A stretch of 45,342 nt of DNA from Clostridia bacterium (GCA_016290095.1 JAEESU010000016.1:1-45342), one strand, 5' to 3'; shown: positions 1 through 9,366, counted from the stretch's first letter. A program made the numbers and translations. Notes: generated by a model not told the origin, from the letters alone.

Positions 1-295
1 TAAATCATTATTAAGTTCTAAAGTATTAGAAAATGATTTAGTAGTTGTTGATAAATTTAATTTTAAAGAAATTAAAACAAAACAAGTTGTTTCAGCAATG
101 AAAAATTTAAAAGTTGATGGAGCAGCATTCATAGTTTTACCAGAAAACAATGAAGTAGTTCAAAAATCAGCTAGAAATATTGAAAATGTTAAAACAGGAT
201 CAGTTAATACAATTAATGTATATGATTTATTAAAATATAAAAAATTAGTTTTAACAGTTGATACAATCAAAAAATTAGAGGAGGTGTACGCATAA
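1..295 (+). CDS. rplD: 50S ribosomal protein L4 (C-terminal part, cut by window edge)
   Basis: The frame is open from base 2 to the TAA at 293-295 and gives about 97 residues. The sequence (KSLLSSKVLENDLVVVDKF near its visible start, ending DTIKKLEEVYA) matches the C-terminal half of bacterial L4. L4 is an early-assembling 23S rRNA binder whose loop lines the exit tunnel and which autoregulates the S10 operon in some bacteria. The stop overlaps the rplW start by one base (TAATG), so the two are probably translationally coupled. The N-terminal half and upstream rpsJ/rplC lie outside the window. An internal ATG at 98 is not the real start, because homologous coding continues upstream. Confidence 0.93.
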   Translation, partial: KSLLSSKVLENDLVVVDKFNFKEIKTKQVVSAMKNLKVDGAAFIVLPENNEVVQKSARNIENVKTGSVNTINVYDLLKYKKLVLTVDTIKKLEEVYA

Positions 296-642
296 TGGTA
301 GCAGAAAACGTTATATTAGCTCCAGTAGTTACTGAAAGAAGTAGCGCTGATATGCAAGTTGGAAAATACACTTTCAAAGTAGCAAAAAATGCAACAAAAG
401 TTGACATTAAAAATGCTGTTGAAAAATTATTTGAAGTTAAAGTATTAAAAGTAAATACTGTAACTGTAAATGGAAAAGAAAAAAGAGTTGGAGTACACTC
501 AGGAAAAACTTCAGACTGGAAAAAAGCTATTGTTACAATAGATACTAATGTTTCAGAAATGAAGTATTTAGGAAAAGGTGGAAAAGAAGTTAAATTAAGC
601 AAAAAATATAAAGATTCTATAGATGAATTTTTAGGTGCTTAA
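295..642 (+). CDS. rplW: 50S ribosomal protein L23
   Basis: This 115-residue protein begins [11 protein letters not shown] and continues with a [12 protein letters not shown] stretch, the usual L23 pattern (TEKS followed by a YTF.V...A.K strand). L23 binds domain III of 23S rRNA beside the exit tunnel and docks SRP and trigger factor. The length is somewhat above the usual 95-100, with the extension at the C-terminus (after KKAIVTI). It starts at the ATG overlapping the rplD stop, with AGAGGAGGTG as ribosome binding site inside rplD. The gap to rplB is 59 bases and holds a very short GC hairpin. Confidence 0.96.
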   Translation: MVAENVILAPVVTERSSADMQVGKYTFKVAKNATKVDIKNAVEKLFEVKVLKVNTVTVNGKEKRVGVHSGKTSDWKKAIVTIDTNVSEMKYLGKGGKEVKLSKKYKDSIDEFLGA

Positions 643-656
643 TTAAAAATAATTAT

Positions 657-670
657 CGGGAAAAAACCCG
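657..670 (+). other. Small stem-loop between rplW and rplB
   Basis: CGGG, a loop of six A and CCCG form a 4-bp GC stem, unusual in such AT-rich surroundings. There is no U-run after it, so it is not an intrinsic terminator. It could be an RNA processing or stability element, or chance. Confidence 0.3.
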
Positions 671-701
671 GAAAATAAATAATAAAAGGAGAGAATTTAA
701 A

Positions 702-1529
702 ATGGGAATTAAACATTATAATCCATATACACCATCAAGAAGAAATATGACTTCTTCAACATATGAAGAAATCACAAAGAAAACTCCAGAAAAATCTTTA
801 TTAGCAAATAAAAAGAAAAATGCTGGTAGAAATTCATATGGAAAAATAACAGTAAGACACCAAGGTGGTGGAAATAGACAAAAATATAGAATAATTGATT
901 TTAAAAGAATGAAAGATGATATGACAGCTACTGTAGTTGGTATCGAATATGATCCAAACAGAAGTGCAAATATCGCTTTAATCGAATATGAAGATGGAAC
1001 AAAAAGTTACATCTTAGCACCTTTAGGATTAACAGATGGAGACAAAGTAGTTTCTGGAGAAAACGTAGATATTAAACCAGGAAATGCAATGCCAATATCT
1101 AATATTCCAGTTGGTACTTTAATTCATAATATTGAATTAAATCCAGGTCAAGGTGGAAAATTAGTAAGATCTGCAGGACAAGAAGCACAACTTATGGCTA
1201 AAGAAGGAGCTTATGCTCACGTAAGACTTCCATCTGGAGAAATGAGATTAGTTTCTATTAGATGTAGAGCAACAGTTGGAACAATTGGAAATACAGATCA
1301 TGAAAATATCAAATTAGGAAAAGCAGGAAGAACAAGACATTTAGGAATTAGACCTACAGTTAGAGGATCTGTTATGAACCCTAATGAGCACCCACATGGT
1401 GGTGGTGAAGGTAGAGCACCTGTTGGTCACGCTGGACCAATGACACCTTGGGGTAAACCAGCTCTTGGATATAAGACAAGAGATAAGAAAAAAGCTTCTA
1501 ACAAATTTATTGTTAAGAGAAGAAAATAA
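702..1529 (+). CDS. rplB: 50S ribosomal protein L2
   Basis: This is a full-length L2 of 275 residues. The N-terminal OB-like domain is followed by the SH3-like domain and the hallmark C-terminal loop [13 protein letters not shown], which holds the conserved histidine near the peptidyl-transferase centre, then [16 protein letters not shown]2 binds 23S rRNA domain IV and is needed for subunit joining and peptidyl transfer. It starts at ATG 702 after AAAGGAGAG. It lies in the S10 operon, between rplW and rpsS. Confidence 0.98.
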   Translation: MGIKHYNPYTPSRRNMTSSTYEEITKKTPEKSLLANKKKNAGRNSYGKITVRHQGGGNRQKYRIIDFKRMKDDMTATVVGIEYDPNRSANIALIEYEDGTKSYILAPLGLTDGDKVVSGENVDIKPGNAMPISNIPVGTLIHNIELNPGQGGKLVRSAGQEAQLMAKEGAYAHVRLPSGEMRLVSIRCRATVGTIGNTDHENIKLGKAGRTRHLGIRPTVRGSVMNPNEHPHGGGEGRAPVGHAGPMTPWGKPALGYKTRDKKKASNKFIVKRRK

Positions 1530-1594
1530 AAAAAGTAGGTAAAAGGATATTCCTTATATAATATGAAGGATAAACTTGAGAAAGGAGAAAATAA

Positions 1595-1870
1595 ATGTCA
1601 AGATCAACAAAAAAGACACCTTATGTAGCTCCAGAGCTTATGAAAAGAATTGAAGCTATGAATGAAACAGGTAAAAAAGAAGTATTAAAAACATGGTCAA
1701 GAGCATCTACAATATATCCACAAATGGTTGGACATACAATAGCTGTTCATGATGGAAGAAAACATGTTCCAGTATATATCTCAGAAGAAATGATCGGTCA
1801 CAAATTAGGAGAATTTGCTCCAACAAGAACATTTAAAGGACATTCTGGAGACAAAACAACAAAACAATAA
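1595..1870 (+). CDS. rpsS: 30S ribosomal protein S19
   Basis: This 91-residue protein begins [11 protein letters not shown] and contains [24 protein letters not shown] and [14 protein letters not shown], the standard S19 core. S19 forms a dimer with S13 in the 30S head near the A site. AAAGGAG precedes the ATG by 8 bases. The 65-base gap upstream holds a small AAGGA/TCCTT stem-loop at 1544-1556. The length is normal. Confidence 0.97.
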   Translation: MSRSTKKTPYVAPELMKRIEAMNETGKKEVLKTWSRASTIYPQMVGHTIAVHDGRKHVPVYISEEMIGHKLGEFAPTRTFKGHSGDKTTKQ

Positions 1871-1917
1871 TAAGAAATATATATTTATTTAGAAAATAAA
1901 TAAAGGAGGAAATAACA

Positions 1918-2277
1918 GTGGAAGAGAAAGAGACTAAAGTAGCAGAAGCTAGAGCAACATTAAGTTATGCAAGAATTTCTTCAAGAAAAGTTAAAATAGT
2001 TGCAGACTTAATGAGAGGTAAAAAAGTAGATGAAGCACTTAAAATTGCTACATTTGCTCCAAAAGCTTCAAGCGAATTATTAGTTAAATTATTAAATTCA
2101 GCTATCGCAAATGCTGAAAATAATCATTTCATGAATAGAGCTAATCTTTATGTTGCTGAGATTTATGCAAATCAAGGTCCAACATTAAAAAGAATTAGAC
2201 CAGCTGCTAAAGGATCAGCAGTTAGAATTAGAAAAAGAACAAGTCATATTACTATAGTATTAAGAGAGAGTAAATAA
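1918..2277 (+). CDS. rplV: 50S ribosomal protein L22
   Basis: This 119-residue L22 starts with GTG at 1918 after AAAGGAGG. Recognisable parts are [18 protein letters not shown] in the globular domain, then the beta-hairpin that reaches into the exit tunnel (the region around [15 protein letters not shown]), and the conserved end [14 protein letters not shown]22 contacts all six 23S domains. Its hairpin is a known site of macrolide resistance changes; nothing unusual is obvious here. The short N-terminal lead EEKETKVAE is lineage-specific. Confidence 0.97.
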   Translation: MEEKETKVAEARATLSYARISSRKVKIVADLMRGKKVDEALKIATFAPKASSELLVKLLNSAIANAENNHFMNRANLYVAEIYANQGPTLKRIRPAAKGSAVRIRKRTSHITIVLRESK

Positions 2278-2296
2278 GGAAAGGAGGATATTTACG

Positions 2297-2956
2297 ATGG
2301 GACAAAAAGTTCATCCAAATGGAGTTAGAGTAGGTGTTATTAGAGAATGGAGTTCTAAGTGGTATGCTGATGACAAACATTTTAGTGATTACCTAGTTGA
2401 AGACCATAAGATTCGTGAATATGTGAAAAAGAAACTATTTATTAGTGGAATTTCAAAAATAGAAATCGAAAGAACTGCAAAATTTGTTAAAGTTAATGTT
2501 TACACAGCTAAACCAGGTTTAGTTATCGGAAAAGGTGGAAACATTTCTGAAGCTTTAAAAGCAGATCTAGAGAAAATGATAAATAAAGAAGTAAATTTAA
2601 ATATAGTTGAGGTTAAAAACATCGATACTGATGCACAATTAGTTGCAGAAAATATCGCTGGTCAACTAGAAAGAAGAATTTCATTCAGAAGAGCAATGAA
2701 ACAATGTATGCAAAAAGCTACTAAAGCGGGTGCTTTAGGTATTAAAACAGCAGTATCAGGAAGATTAGGTGGTGCTGATATGGCTAGAACTGAGTTCTAC
2801 AAAGAAGGTACTATTCCACTTCAAACATTAAGAGCAGATATTGATTATGGATTTGCTGAAGCTGATACAACTTATGGAAAAATAGGTGTTAAAGTTTGGA
2901 TATATAAAGGTGAAGTTCTTCCAGAGAAAAAAGAAGCAAAAGGAGGTAACGACTAA
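2297..2956 (+). CDS. rpsC: 30S ribosomal protein S3
   Basis: This is a full-length S3 of 219 residues. It begins [18 protein letters not shown], has a type II KH domain with the VIGKGG loop around residues 75-80, and the C-terminal domain containing ISFRRAMKQ and GADMARTE. S3 sits at the mRNA entry tunnel and contributes to helicase activity. The SD is AAAGGAGG. Its TAA overlaps the rplP ATG by one base, consistent with coupled translation. Confidence 0.98.
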   Translation: MGQKVHPNGVRVGVIREWSSKWYADDKHFSDYLVEDHKIREYVKKKLFISGISKIEIERTAKFVKVNVYTAKPGLVIGKGGNISEALKADLEKMINKEVNLNIVEVKNIDTDAQLVAENIAGQLERRISFRRAMKQCMQKATKAGALGIKTAVSGRLGGADMARTEFYKEGTIPLQTLRADIDYGFAEADTTYGKIGVKVWIYKGEVLPEKKEAKGGND

Positions 2957-3375
2957 TGCCATTAATGCCAAAAAGATCAAAGTTTAGAAAACAACAAAAA
3001 GGTAGAAATAGAGGATATGCAACTAGGGGAAATGCAGTAAATGAAGGAGAATACGGTTTACAAGCTACAACAGCTGGATGGATTAAATCAAACCAAATAG
3101 AAGCTGCCAGAGTTGCAATGACTCGTTTTATTAAAAGAGGTGGTAAAGTTTGGATTAAAATATTCCCAGACAAACCAGTAACAAAGAAACCAGCTGAAAC
3201 TCGTATGGGTAAAGGTAAAGGAGCTCCAGAATATTGGGTAGCTGTAGTTAAACCAGGAAGAGTTATGTTTGAAATATCAGGTGTAACAGAAGATGTTGCA
3301 AGAGAAGCTATGAGACTTGCTGCTCAAAAATTACCTGTTCAAGCAAAATTTGTAAAAAGAGAAATTGAAGAGTAG
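2956..3375 (+). CDS. rplP: 50S ribosomal protein L16
   Basis: This 139-residue L16 begins [20 protein letters not shown]. The first ATG (2956) is chosen because AGGAGG at 2941-2946 lies nine bases upstream; the second ATG at 2965 would be too far. The segment [18 protein letters not shown] is the conserved L16 core near the tRNA elbow, and KLPVQAKFV is the usual end. L16 organises the A-site tRNA region of the 50S. Confidence 0.97.
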   Translation: MPLMPKRSKFRKQQKGRNRGYATRGNAVNEGEYGLQATTAGWIKSNQIEAARVAMTRFIKRGGKVWIKIFPDKPVTKKPAETRMGKGKGAPEYWVAVVKPGRVMFEISGVTEDVAREAMRLAAQKLPVQAKFVKREIEE

Positions 3376-3390
3376 GCGGTGATTGAAAAG

Positions 3391-3591
3391 ATGAAGAATA
3401 ATAAATTAAAAGAAATGTCTTCACCAGAGCTAGAAAAAGAGCTAAGTGAATTGAAATCAGAATTATTTAAATTAAGATTTAGCCTAGCTACTAACGGATT
3501 AGATAATCCACTTAAAGTAAAAGAAGTTAGAAGAGATATAGCTAGAGTTAAAACTATTTTAAGAGAAAGAGAATTAAAAGAAACAAAATAA
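3391..3591 (+). CDS. rpmC: 50S ribosomal protein L29
   Basis: This is a two-helix protein of 66 residues with the L29 signature ([22 protein letters not shown] and the basic second helix [11 protein letters not shown]). A GTG at 3379 would add four residues, but the SD-like AGGCGGTGA at 3374-3382 includes that GTG and sits eight bases from the ATG at 3391, so the ATG is taken as the start. L29 lies beside L23 at the exit tunnel. Length is typical. Confidence 0.94.
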   Translation: MKNNKLKEMSSPELEKELSELKSELFKLRFSLATNGLDNPLKVKEVRRDIARVKTILRERELKETK

Positions 3592-3616
3592 TTAAGTAAG
3601 AAAGGAGAATATCCTA

Positions 3617-3880
3617 ATGGAAGAAAGAAATCTTCGTAAAACAATGATAGGTACAGTTGTATCAGATAAAATGGATAAAACAGTAGTTGTTGCAGTAGAA
3701 ACAAGTGTTGCACATCCAATTTATAATAAAACTGTAAAAAGAACATATACATTAAAAGCTCACGATGAAGCTAACGAATGCAAAACTGGAGATAGAGTAA
3801 AAGTTATGGAAACAAGACCTTTATCAAAAGATAAGAGATATAGAGTAGTTGAGATCGTAGAAAAAGCAGTAATTAAATAA
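3617..3880 (+). CDS. rpsQ: 30S ribosomal protein S17
   Basis: This 87-residue OB-fold protein has the motif [17 protein letters not shown] followed by [11 protein letters not shown] and [22 protein letters not shown], the S17 consensus. S17 is a primary 16S rRNA binder that starts folding of the 5' domain. AAAGGAG precedes the start. It sits between rpmC and rplN as in other Firmicutes. Confidence 0.98.
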   Translation: MEERNLRKTMIGTVVSDKMDKTVVVAVETSVAHPIYNKTVKRTYTLKAHDEANECKTGDRVKVMETRPLSKDKRYRVVEIVEKAVIK

Positions 3881-3926
3881 TAAGTTACTATATATGTTTA
3901 ACAAATTAATAAGGAGGAATTAAACA

Positions 3927-4295
3927 ATGGTACAGCAACAATCAAAATTAAAAGTAGCTGATAACACTGGTGCAAAAGAATTAATGTGCATTAGATGTTT
4001 AGGCGGATCACATAGAAAATATGCTGAAATCGGTGATATCATTATGGCTTCTGTTAAAACAGCAACACCAGGTGGCGTTGTAAAAAAAGGAGAAGTTGTA
4101 AAAGCTGTAGTTGTTAGAACTAAAAAAGGTGTTAGAAGAGCTGATGGATCATATTTGAAATTCGACGAAAATGCAGCAGTTATTATACGTGATGATGGTA
4201 CACCAAGAGGAACACGTATATTTGGACCAGTAGCTAGAGAATTAAGAGATAAAGATTACATGAAAATCTTATCACTAGCTCCAGAAGTGCTTTAG
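3927..4295 (+). CDS. rplN: 50S ribosomal protein L14
   Basis: This is a standard 122-residue L14. It begins [18 protein letters not shown], continues with IRCLGGS and the conserved [17 protein letters not shown], and ends [19 protein letters not shown]14 is part of intersubunit bridges B5 and B8 and the docking site of the silencing factor RsfS. AAGGAGG lies upstream. Its TAG is followed at once by an ATG (4296) that I do not use as the rplX start. Confidence 0.98.
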   Translation: MVQQQSKLKVADNTGAKELMCIRCLGGSHRKYAEIGDIIMASVKTATPGGVVKKGEVVKAVVVRTKKGVRRADGSYLKFDENAAVIIRDDGTPRGTRIFGPVARELRDKDYMKILSLAPEVL

Positions 4296-4331
4296 ATGCA
4301 AAATTTAATAAGAAGGAGGAAACCTTTAGAA

Positions 4332-4640
4332 ATGAGAATAAAAAAAGGTGATACTGTTAAAATTTTATCAGGAAATGATAAAGGAAAAACAGGAGAAGTT
4401 TTAGAAGTAGTGCCAAAAACAAACAAAATAGTTGTTAAAGGCGTTAATATAAGAAAAAAACATATCAAACCTAGAAAACAAGGCGAAGAAGGCGGAATAA
4501 TCTCAGTTGAATGCGCTATACATAGTGCAAAAGCTAATGTTGTCTGCCCAAAATGTGGTAAAGCTACAAAAGTTGGATATGTTGAAGAAAAAGGCGAAAA
4601 AGTTCGTGTTTGCAAAAAATGTGGTGCAAAATTAAAATAA
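4332..4640 (+). CDS. rplX: 50S ribosomal protein L24 with C-terminal Cys4 motif
   Basis: This is a 102-residue protein starting MRIKKGDTVKILSGNDKGKTG, the KOW motif of L24. The ATG at 4332 follows AAGGAGG at 4313-4319; the ATG at 4296 would add 12 residues without an SD and is rejected. L24 initiates 50S assembly on 23S rRNA domain I. The C-terminus has two CxxC pairs (VCPKCGKA and VCKKCGAK) spaced like a zinc ribbon. Many L24 proteins have lost these cysteines, so this is the metal-binding-competent form. Confidence 0.96.
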   Translation: MRIKKGDTVKILSGNDKGKTGEVLEVVPKTNKIVVKGVNIRKKHIKPRKQGEEGGIISVECAIHSAKANVVCPKCGKATKVGYVEEKGEKVRVCKKCGAKLK

Positions 4641-4667
4641 AAGTTTGAAAGGAGGACTTAAATCAAA

Positions 4668-5207
4668 ATGGAAAAACTTAGAGAACAATATGAAAAAGAA
4701 GTAGTTCCAGCATTAATGAAAAAATTTAATTATAAATCAGTAATGCAAGTTCCTAAATTAGAGAAAATAGTTATAAATATAGGATTAGGCGATACAAAGG
4801 ATAATCCTAAAGCTTTAGATAATGCTATGAATGATTTAAGCTTAATTACTGGTCAAAGACCAATAGTTACAAAAGCTAAAAAATCTATAGCAGCATTCAA
4901 ATTAAGAGAGGGTGCCAAAATAGGATGCAAAGTTACATTAAGATCAGGAAAAATGTATGATTTTGCGTTAAAACTATTTAATGTTGCTCTTCCTAGAGTT
5001 AGAGATTTTAGAGGAGTATCTGCAAACAGCTTTGATGGTAGAGGAAACTATTCAATGGGTGTTAAAGAACAATTAATATTCCCAGAAATCGAATATGATA
5101 AAGTAGATAAATTGAGAGGAATGGATATTATATTTGTTACAACAGCTAAATCTGATGAAGAAGCTAAGGAGTTATTAACACTTCTTGGAATGCCATTTAG
5201 AAACTAA
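4668..5207 (+). CDS. rplE: 50S ribosomal protein L5
   Basis: This 179-residue L5 has the conserved block [20 protein letters not shown], then [19 protein letters not shown] and [10 protein letters not shown] near the end. L5 binds 5S rRNA with L18 and forms bridge B1b with S13. The SD is AAAGGAGG. The length is normal and its place between rplX and rpsN is canonical. Confidence 0.98.
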   Translation: MEKLREQYEKEVVPALMKKFNYKSVMQVPKLEKIVINIGLGDTKDNPKALDNAMNDLSLITGQRPIVTKAKKSIAAFKLREGAKIGCKVTLRSGKMYDFALKLFNVALPRVRDFRGVSANSFDGRGNYSMGVKEQLIFPEIEYDKVDKLRGMDIIFVTTAKSDEEAKELLTLLGMPFRN

Positions 5208-5228
5208 TAGTGGAGAAAGGAGAAAAAG

Positions 5229-5414
5229 ATGGCTAAAAAATCTTTAAAAGTAAAATGTGCTAAACCACAAAAATATAAAACAAGAGAATATAACAGATGT
5301 AAATTATGTGGAAGACCACATTCATATATTAGAAAATATGGAATTTGCCGTGTTTGCTTCAGAGAATTAGCTCATAAAGGAGAAATACCAGGAGTTAAAA
5401 AAGCAAGCTGGTAA
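5229..5414 (+). CDS. rpsN: 30S ribosomal protein S14, zinc-binding (type Z)
   Basis: This short, 61-residue form of S14 has [20 protein letters not shown], a CxxC-x12-CxxC zinc site. The long zinc-free form used by other bacteria is about 89-101 residues. S14 is in the 30S head near S3 and S10. AGAAAGGAG precedes the ATG. The zinc-dependent form in the main operon is usual in Firmicutes, which often keep a zinc-free backup elsewhere; none is seen in this window. Confidence 0.97.
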   Translation: MAKKSLKVKCAKPQKYKTREYNRCKLCGRPHSYIRKYGICRVCFRELAHKGEIPGVKKASW

Positions 5415-5451
5415 AATAATTAATAAAATTTAAAGAAGGAGGGTAAAAATA

Positions 5452-5850
5452 GTGAATACAACAGACCCAATAGCAGATATGTTAACAAGAATAAGAAATG
5501 CTAATAGTGAAAAATTTAAAACAGTTGATGTTCCAACATCAAAAATGAAAAAGGCTATAGCAGAAACTTTACTTGAAGAAGGATATATAAGAGCTTACGA
5601 GGAAATCGAAAGCGATGTTCAAGGAGTATTAAGAATAACATTAAAATATGATGAGAAAGGTAATAGAGTAATTGATGGATTAAGAAGAATCAGTAAACCT
5701 GGTTTAAGAATATATGCATCAAAAGATGAATTACCAAAGGTATTAAATGGCTTAGGAATAGCTTTAATATCTACATCAAAAGGTGTTATGACAGATAAAA
5801 AAGCTAGAGAATTAGGTATAGGCGGAGAAGTATTAGCTTATATCTGGTAA
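5452..5850 (+). CDS. rpsH: 30S ribosomal protein S8
   Basis: This 132-residue S8 begins with GTG after GAAGGAGGG. It opens with [15 protein letters not shown], and the C-terminal RNA-binding part shows [12 protein letters not shown] and the signature [13 protein letters not shown] followed by [10 protein letters not shown]8 is a primary 16S rRNA binder of the central domain and, in E. coli, the translational repressor of the spc operon. The 102 bases between rpsH and rplF hold only a weak TCCTA/TAGGA hairpin. Confidence 0.98.
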   Translation: MNTTDPIADMLTRIRNANSEKFKTVDVPTSKMKKAIAETLLEEGYIRAYEEIESDVQGVLRITLKYDEKGNRVIDGLRRISKPGLRIYASKDELPKVLNGLGIALISTSKGVMTDKKARELGIGGEVLAYIW

Positions 5851-5952
5851 TTAGTATTTAATGAAATTGCAGTCCTATAATAATTAGGAAATGGCGAAAG
5901 AATTTAAAATTGGAATTAACCAAATATATAATTAAGAAGGAGGAAATTCAAA

Positions 5953-6492
5953 ATGTCTAGAATAGGAAATAAACCTATTACAGTACCAGCCGGAGTAGAA
6001 ATTAAAATCGAAGGACAAAAGGTAACTGTTAAAGGTCCTAAAGGAACTTTAGAGAAAGAATTTCATAAAGATATGAAAATCAATCTTGAAGGTAATGTTA
6101 TAACTGTAGTTAGACCAAATGATGAAGACGCTAACAAGAGTTTACATGGTTTAACAAGAACATTATTAAATAATATGATTGAAGGAACAGTTAAAGAATT
6201 TGAAAGAAAATTAGAAGTAAATGGTGTAGGATACAGAGCAAGCAAGAAGGGAAATAATTTAGTATTAAATTTAGGTTATTCTCATCCTGTAGAAGTTGAA
6301 GCACCAGCTGGAATCACTTTCGATGTTCCAAATCCAAATGAAATAATCGTTAAAGGTATGGATAAAGAGCTAGTTGGTCAAACAGCTGCTGTTATCAGAA
6401 CAAAGAGACCACCTGAAGTTTATAGAGGAAAAGGTATTAAATATGCTGAAGAAACTATTAGACGTAAGGAAGGTAAAGCAGGTAAAAAATAG
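5953..6492 (+). CDS. rplF: 50S ribosomal protein L6
   Basis: This 179-residue L6 begins MSRIGNKPI, with VTVKGPKGTLEKEF in the first repeat, LEVNGVGYRASKKGNNLVLNLGYSHPVE at the domain junction, and the end RPPEVYRGKGIKY...RRKEGKAGKK. L6 binds the sarcin-ricin loop region near the factor-binding site. AGAAGGAGG lies upstream. The 131-base gap after it holds a long hairpin, annotated separately. Confidence 0.98.
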   Translation: MSRIGNKPITVPAGVEIKIEGQKVTVKGPKGTLEKEFHKDMKINLEGNVITVVRPNDEDANKSLHGLTRTLLNNMIEGTVKEFERKLEVNGVGYRASKKGNNLVLNLGYSHPVEVEAPAGITFDVPNPNEIIVKGMDKELVGQTAAVIRTKRPPEVYRGKGIKYAEETIRRKEGKAGKK

Positions 6493-6541
6493 AATATAAG
6501 ACTATTTAATGATGTTCAAATTAGGTTATAGTGAGCTTTAG

Positions 6542-6595
6542 GGGGTATATTTAATCCCTTAGCTTACAAATATTGTAAGGGATTAGATATACCCC
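6542..6595 (+). other. 20-bp hairpin between rplF and rplR
   Basis: The arms 6542-6561 and 6576-6595 pair over 20 consecutive positions with a single G-U (6551/6586) and a 14-base loop (6562-6575). There is no U-run after the stem, only TATAAG, so it is not a standard terminator. It lies 28 bases ahead of the rplR start. Candidates are an RNase III processing site, an mRNA stabiliser, a ribosomal-protein binding site or a small palindromic repeat. The pairing is directly visible; the function is not known. Confidence 0.75.
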
Positions 6596-6623
6596 TATAA
6601 GTAGACCTAGAAAGGAGAAAATA

Positions 6624-6983
6624 ATGATTAATAAAGTAGATAGAAAAGCTGAGAAAGATAGACGCCATAGCAGAGTTCGTACAAAAGTTACAGGAACTCC
6701 AGAATGTCCAAGACTTGCAGTTGCTAAAACAAATAAAAACATTATAGCTCAAATTATTGATGATACAAAAGGTCAAACTTTAGTATATGTATCAACTTTA
6801 GATAAAGATATAAAAGCAAAAGGAAATAATATTGAAGCAGCTAAAGAAGTTGGAGCAGCAGTTGCTAAAAAAGCAATAGCTAAAAAAATTAAAACAGTAG
6901 TTTATGATAGAGGCGGATATATATATCATGGTGTTGTTAAAGAATTAGCTGATGCAGCACGTGAGGCAGGATTAGATTTCTAA
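6624..6983 (+). CDS. rplR: 50S ribosomal protein L18
   Basis: This is a 119-residue L18. It begins [25 protein letters not shown] and has [19 protein letters not shown], then the conserved end [27 protein letters not shown]18 binds 5S rRNA and brings it to the 50S with L5. GAAAGGAG precedes the ATG. The length is normal. Confidence 0.98.
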   Translation: MINKVDRKAEKDRRHSRVRTKVTGTPECPRLAVAKTNKNIIAQIIDDTKGQTLVYVSTLDKDIKAKGNNIEAAKEVGAAVAKKAIAKKIKTVVYDRGGYIYHGVVKELADAAREAGLDF

Positions 6984-7013
6984 GATTTAAAAGAAGGAGG
7001 AAAATTGATTCTC

Positions 7014-7502
7014 ATGGAAGAAAGATCAGTAGAATTAAAAGAGACTGTAGTAGCTATCAATAGAGTTGCAAAAGTTGTTAAAGGTGGTAGAACATTTAGA
7101 TTTAGCGCTGTTGTTGTTGTTGGAGATGAACAAGGACACATTGGTGTTGGAAATGGTAAAGCTGCTGAAGTTCCAGATGCAATTAAAAAAGCTATTGAAG
7201 AAGCTAAAAAGAACTTAATAACAGTTCCAATCGTTGGAACAACTATACCACATGAATTTGTAGGAAAATTCGGTAGTGCTAGTGTTATGTTAAAACCAGG
7301 TGCAGAAGGTACTGGAGTTATAGCTGGTGGAAGTGTTAGACCTGTTCTTGAATTAGCAGGATATAAAGATATAAAAACTAAAGTTATTGGAACAAATAAT
7401 CCAAGAAACGTAGTTTATGCTACAATTGATGCTCTTAAAAATATGCAAACAGTTGAAGATGTTGCTAGAAAAAGAGGAAAAAAAGTTAGCGAAATATTAT
7501 AG
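7014..7502 (+). CDS. rpsE: 30S ribosomal protein S5
   Basis: This protein of 162 residues has the double-stranded RNA-binding-like N-terminal domain ([18 protein letters not shown]) and a C-terminal half with [22 protein letters not shown] and GTGVIAGG. S5 acts in translational accuracy and forms part of the mRNA entry. GAAGGAGG ends at 7000: a TTG at 7005 is only four bases away, while the ATG at 7014 is thirteen bases away. I choose the ATG, but the TTG (three more residues) is possible. In most bacteria rpmD follows directly; here it does not. Confidence 0.95.
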   Translation: MEERSVELKETVVAINRVAKVVKGGRTFRFSAVVVVGDEQGHIGVGNGKAAEVPDAIKKAIEEAKKNLITVPIVGTTIPHEFVGKFGSASVMLKPGAEGTGVIAGGSVRPVLELAGYKDIKTKVIGTNNPRNVVYATIDALKNMQTVEDVARKRGKKVSEIL

Positions 7503-7533
7503 AAAATAAATTCAAATTTTCTATAATAAATAT

Positions 7534-7561
7534 TTGAATTTAAATTGATTAATGATATAAT
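7534..7561 (+). promoter_or_regulatory. Possible sigma-A promoter upstream of rplO
   Basis: TTGAAT (7534-7539), a 16-base spacer and TATAAT (7556-7561) lie in the 103-base gap between rpsE and rplO. The preceding AT-rich inverted repeat (7508-7517 with 7532-7541) overlaps the -35 box. It could supply extra transcription for rplO-secY-adk-map. The region is very AT-rich, so a chance match is possible. Confidence 0.45.
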
Positions 7562-7605
7562 CAAAAACGAAATAAACGAAATCAAATAGAGGAGGTGCTA
7601 AAAGA

Positions 7606-8040
7606 ATGGAATTAGGTAAATTAGAACCAGCTGTTAAAAAACAACCTAGAAGAAGAGTTGGCCGTGGAATTGGTTCAGGTCTTGGAAAAACATCTGGAAG
7701 AGGACATAAAGGACAAAAAGCAAGATCAGGCGGTGGTGTAAGAAGAGGATTCGAAGGTGGTCAAACACCATTATATAGAAGATTACCAAAAAGAGGATTT
7801 ACAAATAACTTTGCTAAAAACTATACAGAAGTAACTTTAACAATGCTTAATAAATCAGAAGCAACAGAAGTTACAGCTGAAAGTCTATTAAAAGAAGGAA
7901 TTATCGGAAAAGCTAATGACGGAATAGTTGTTTTAGCAACAGGTAACTTAGAGAAAAAATTAACAGTTAAAGCGAAAAGATTTACAAAAGCTGCTGCAGA
8001 AAAAATTGAAGCTGCAGGTGGAAAGATTGAGGTGATTTAG
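7606..8040 (+). CDS. rplO: 50S ribosomal protein L15
   Basis: This 144-residue L15 has the long basic N-terminal extension ([20 protein letters not shown], then GQKARSGG and [17 protein letters not shown]) and a globular end with [17 protein letters not shown]15 is a late-assembly 50S protein. GAGGAGGTG is the SD. Its TAG is immediately followed by the TTG start of secY. Confidence 0.98.
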   Translation: MELGKLEPAVKKQPRRRVGRGIGSGLGKTSGRGHKGQKARSGGGVRRGFEGGQTPLYRRLPKRGFTNNFAKNYTEVTLTMLNKSEATEVTAESLLKEGIIGKANDGIVVLATGNLEKKLTVKAKRFTKAAAEKIEAAGGKIEVI

Positions 8041-9366
8041 TTGTTCAAAACTATTAAAAATGCTTTGAAAACACCAGATGTAAGAAAAAAATTGTTATAT
8101 ACATTATTATTAATTGTTTTATTTAGATTAGGATGTTTTATAACAGTTCCAGGAGTTGATACAATTGCTCTTAATAATCAAATGCAATCAGCTACTGGAA
8201 GCCTAACAGGCTTAATAAATACAATATCAGGTGGTGCTTTTTCAAGATTATCAATATTCTCAATGACAATTACTCCATACATTACTGCATCAATTGTTGT
8301 TCAATTATTAGGTATGATCATACCTTCATTAGAACAATTGATTAAAGAAGGTGGAGAAGCCGGAAAACAAAAAGTCAACAAATATACAAAGATTATTACT
8401 ATAGTATTATCTTTAATAGAAGGACTTGGTATTTACATATCATATAGTGCTTCTGGTATATTTATAAATCCTGGATTTGTTACAGGAGCAATGGTTGTAT
8501 TATCATTGATGACAGGTACAGCTGTACTAATGTGGTTAGGAGAAGAAATTTCTAACAAAGGTATAGGAAATGGTATTTCTATGATTATCTTTGTAGGTAT
8601 TATTTCTAGATTACCATCAGGAGTTGTTACATTATGGAATTTAATAGTAACAGGTACTGGAGTAAGTACTGTTGGTATTGTAACATCACTTGCTATTTTA
8701 GTTGGAGCTATTGTTTTGGTAGCTGGGGTTGTATTTGTACAACAAGCTGAAAGAAGAGTTCCAGTTCAATATGCAAAAAAGGTTGTAGGAAGAAAAATGT
8801 ATGGTGGACAAAATACTCATATTCCACTTAAGCTAGCAATGGCTGGAGTTATGCCAGTTATCTTTGCATCATCATTCATGACATTCCCTGCAATGATGAT
8901 TCAAATATTTGCACAAGATAAAATTGGTCATGGTGGATTTTTAGACGGACTATACCAATTTTCAATAGCTACTTCTTCATCAAGTGTTGCATGGGGATAT
9001 AGTTTAGCAAACGCTGTAGTATATCTATTATTAATAGTAGGATTTACATTCTTCTATACTTATGCAACATTTAATCCAGCAGAAGTTGCTACAAATATTA
9101 AACAAAATGGTGGATTCATTCCAGGAATTAGAGCTGGTAAACCAACTACAGATTACTTAAAAGGAATTTTAGGTAAATTAACTTGGTTTGGAGCTATATT
9201 CTTGGCATTAATAGCAATCCTTCCAATGCTTATGAGATTTTCTAGTATTGATATTTCTTTTGGTGGTACATCAATTCTTATCGTTGTTGGTGTTGCACTT
9301 GAAACAGTTCAACAATTAGAATCTCAATTAATCATGAGACATTATAAAGGATTTTTAGAGAAATAA
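8041..9366 (+). CDS. secY: Protein translocase subunit SecY
   Basis: This 441-residue channel subunit of the Sec translocon has about ten hydrophobic segments. The start MFKTIKNALKTPDVRKKLLYT resembles Bacillus SecY and uses TTG at 8041, right after the rplO stop, with GAGGTGATT as SD. Conserved signatures are GGAFSRLSIFSMTITPYITASI in the plug and TM2 region and EQLIKEGGEAGKQKVNKYTK in the first cytosolic loop, and further on AERRVPVQYAKK and NQQ-like family positions. It acts in the cytoplasmic membrane with SecE, SecG and SecA. A terminator follows. Confidence 0.97.
   Translation: MFKTIKNALKTPDVRKKLLYTLLLIVLFRLGCFITVPGVDTIALNNQMQSATGSLTGLINTISGGAFSRLSIFSMTITPYITASIVVQLLGMIIPSLEQLIKEGGEAGKQKVNKYTKIITIVLSLIEGLGIYISYSASGIFINPGFVTGAMVVLSLMTGTAVLMWLGEEISNKGIGNGISMIIFVGIISRLPSGVVTLWNLIVTGTGVSTVGIVTSLAILVGAIVLVAGVVFVQQAERRVPVQYAKKVVGRKMYGGQNTHIPLKLAMAGVMPVIFASSFMTFPAMMIQIFAQDKIGHGGFLDGLYQFSIATSSSSVAWGYSLANAVVYLLLIVGFTFFYTYATFNPAEVATNIKQNGGFIPGIRAGKPTTDYLKGILGKLTWFGAIFLALIAILPMLMRFSSIDISFGGTSILIVVGVALETVQQLESQLIMRHYKGFLEK

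Noticed and set aside
3379-3390. GTG start for rpmC four codons upstream
   Set aside because: The GTG lies inside the AGGCGGTGA ribosome binding site of the ATG at 3391.
4296-4331. Upstream ATG start for rplX
   Set aside because: No SD before it, and the extra 12 residues encode the SD of the ATG at 4332, after which the family sequence begins.
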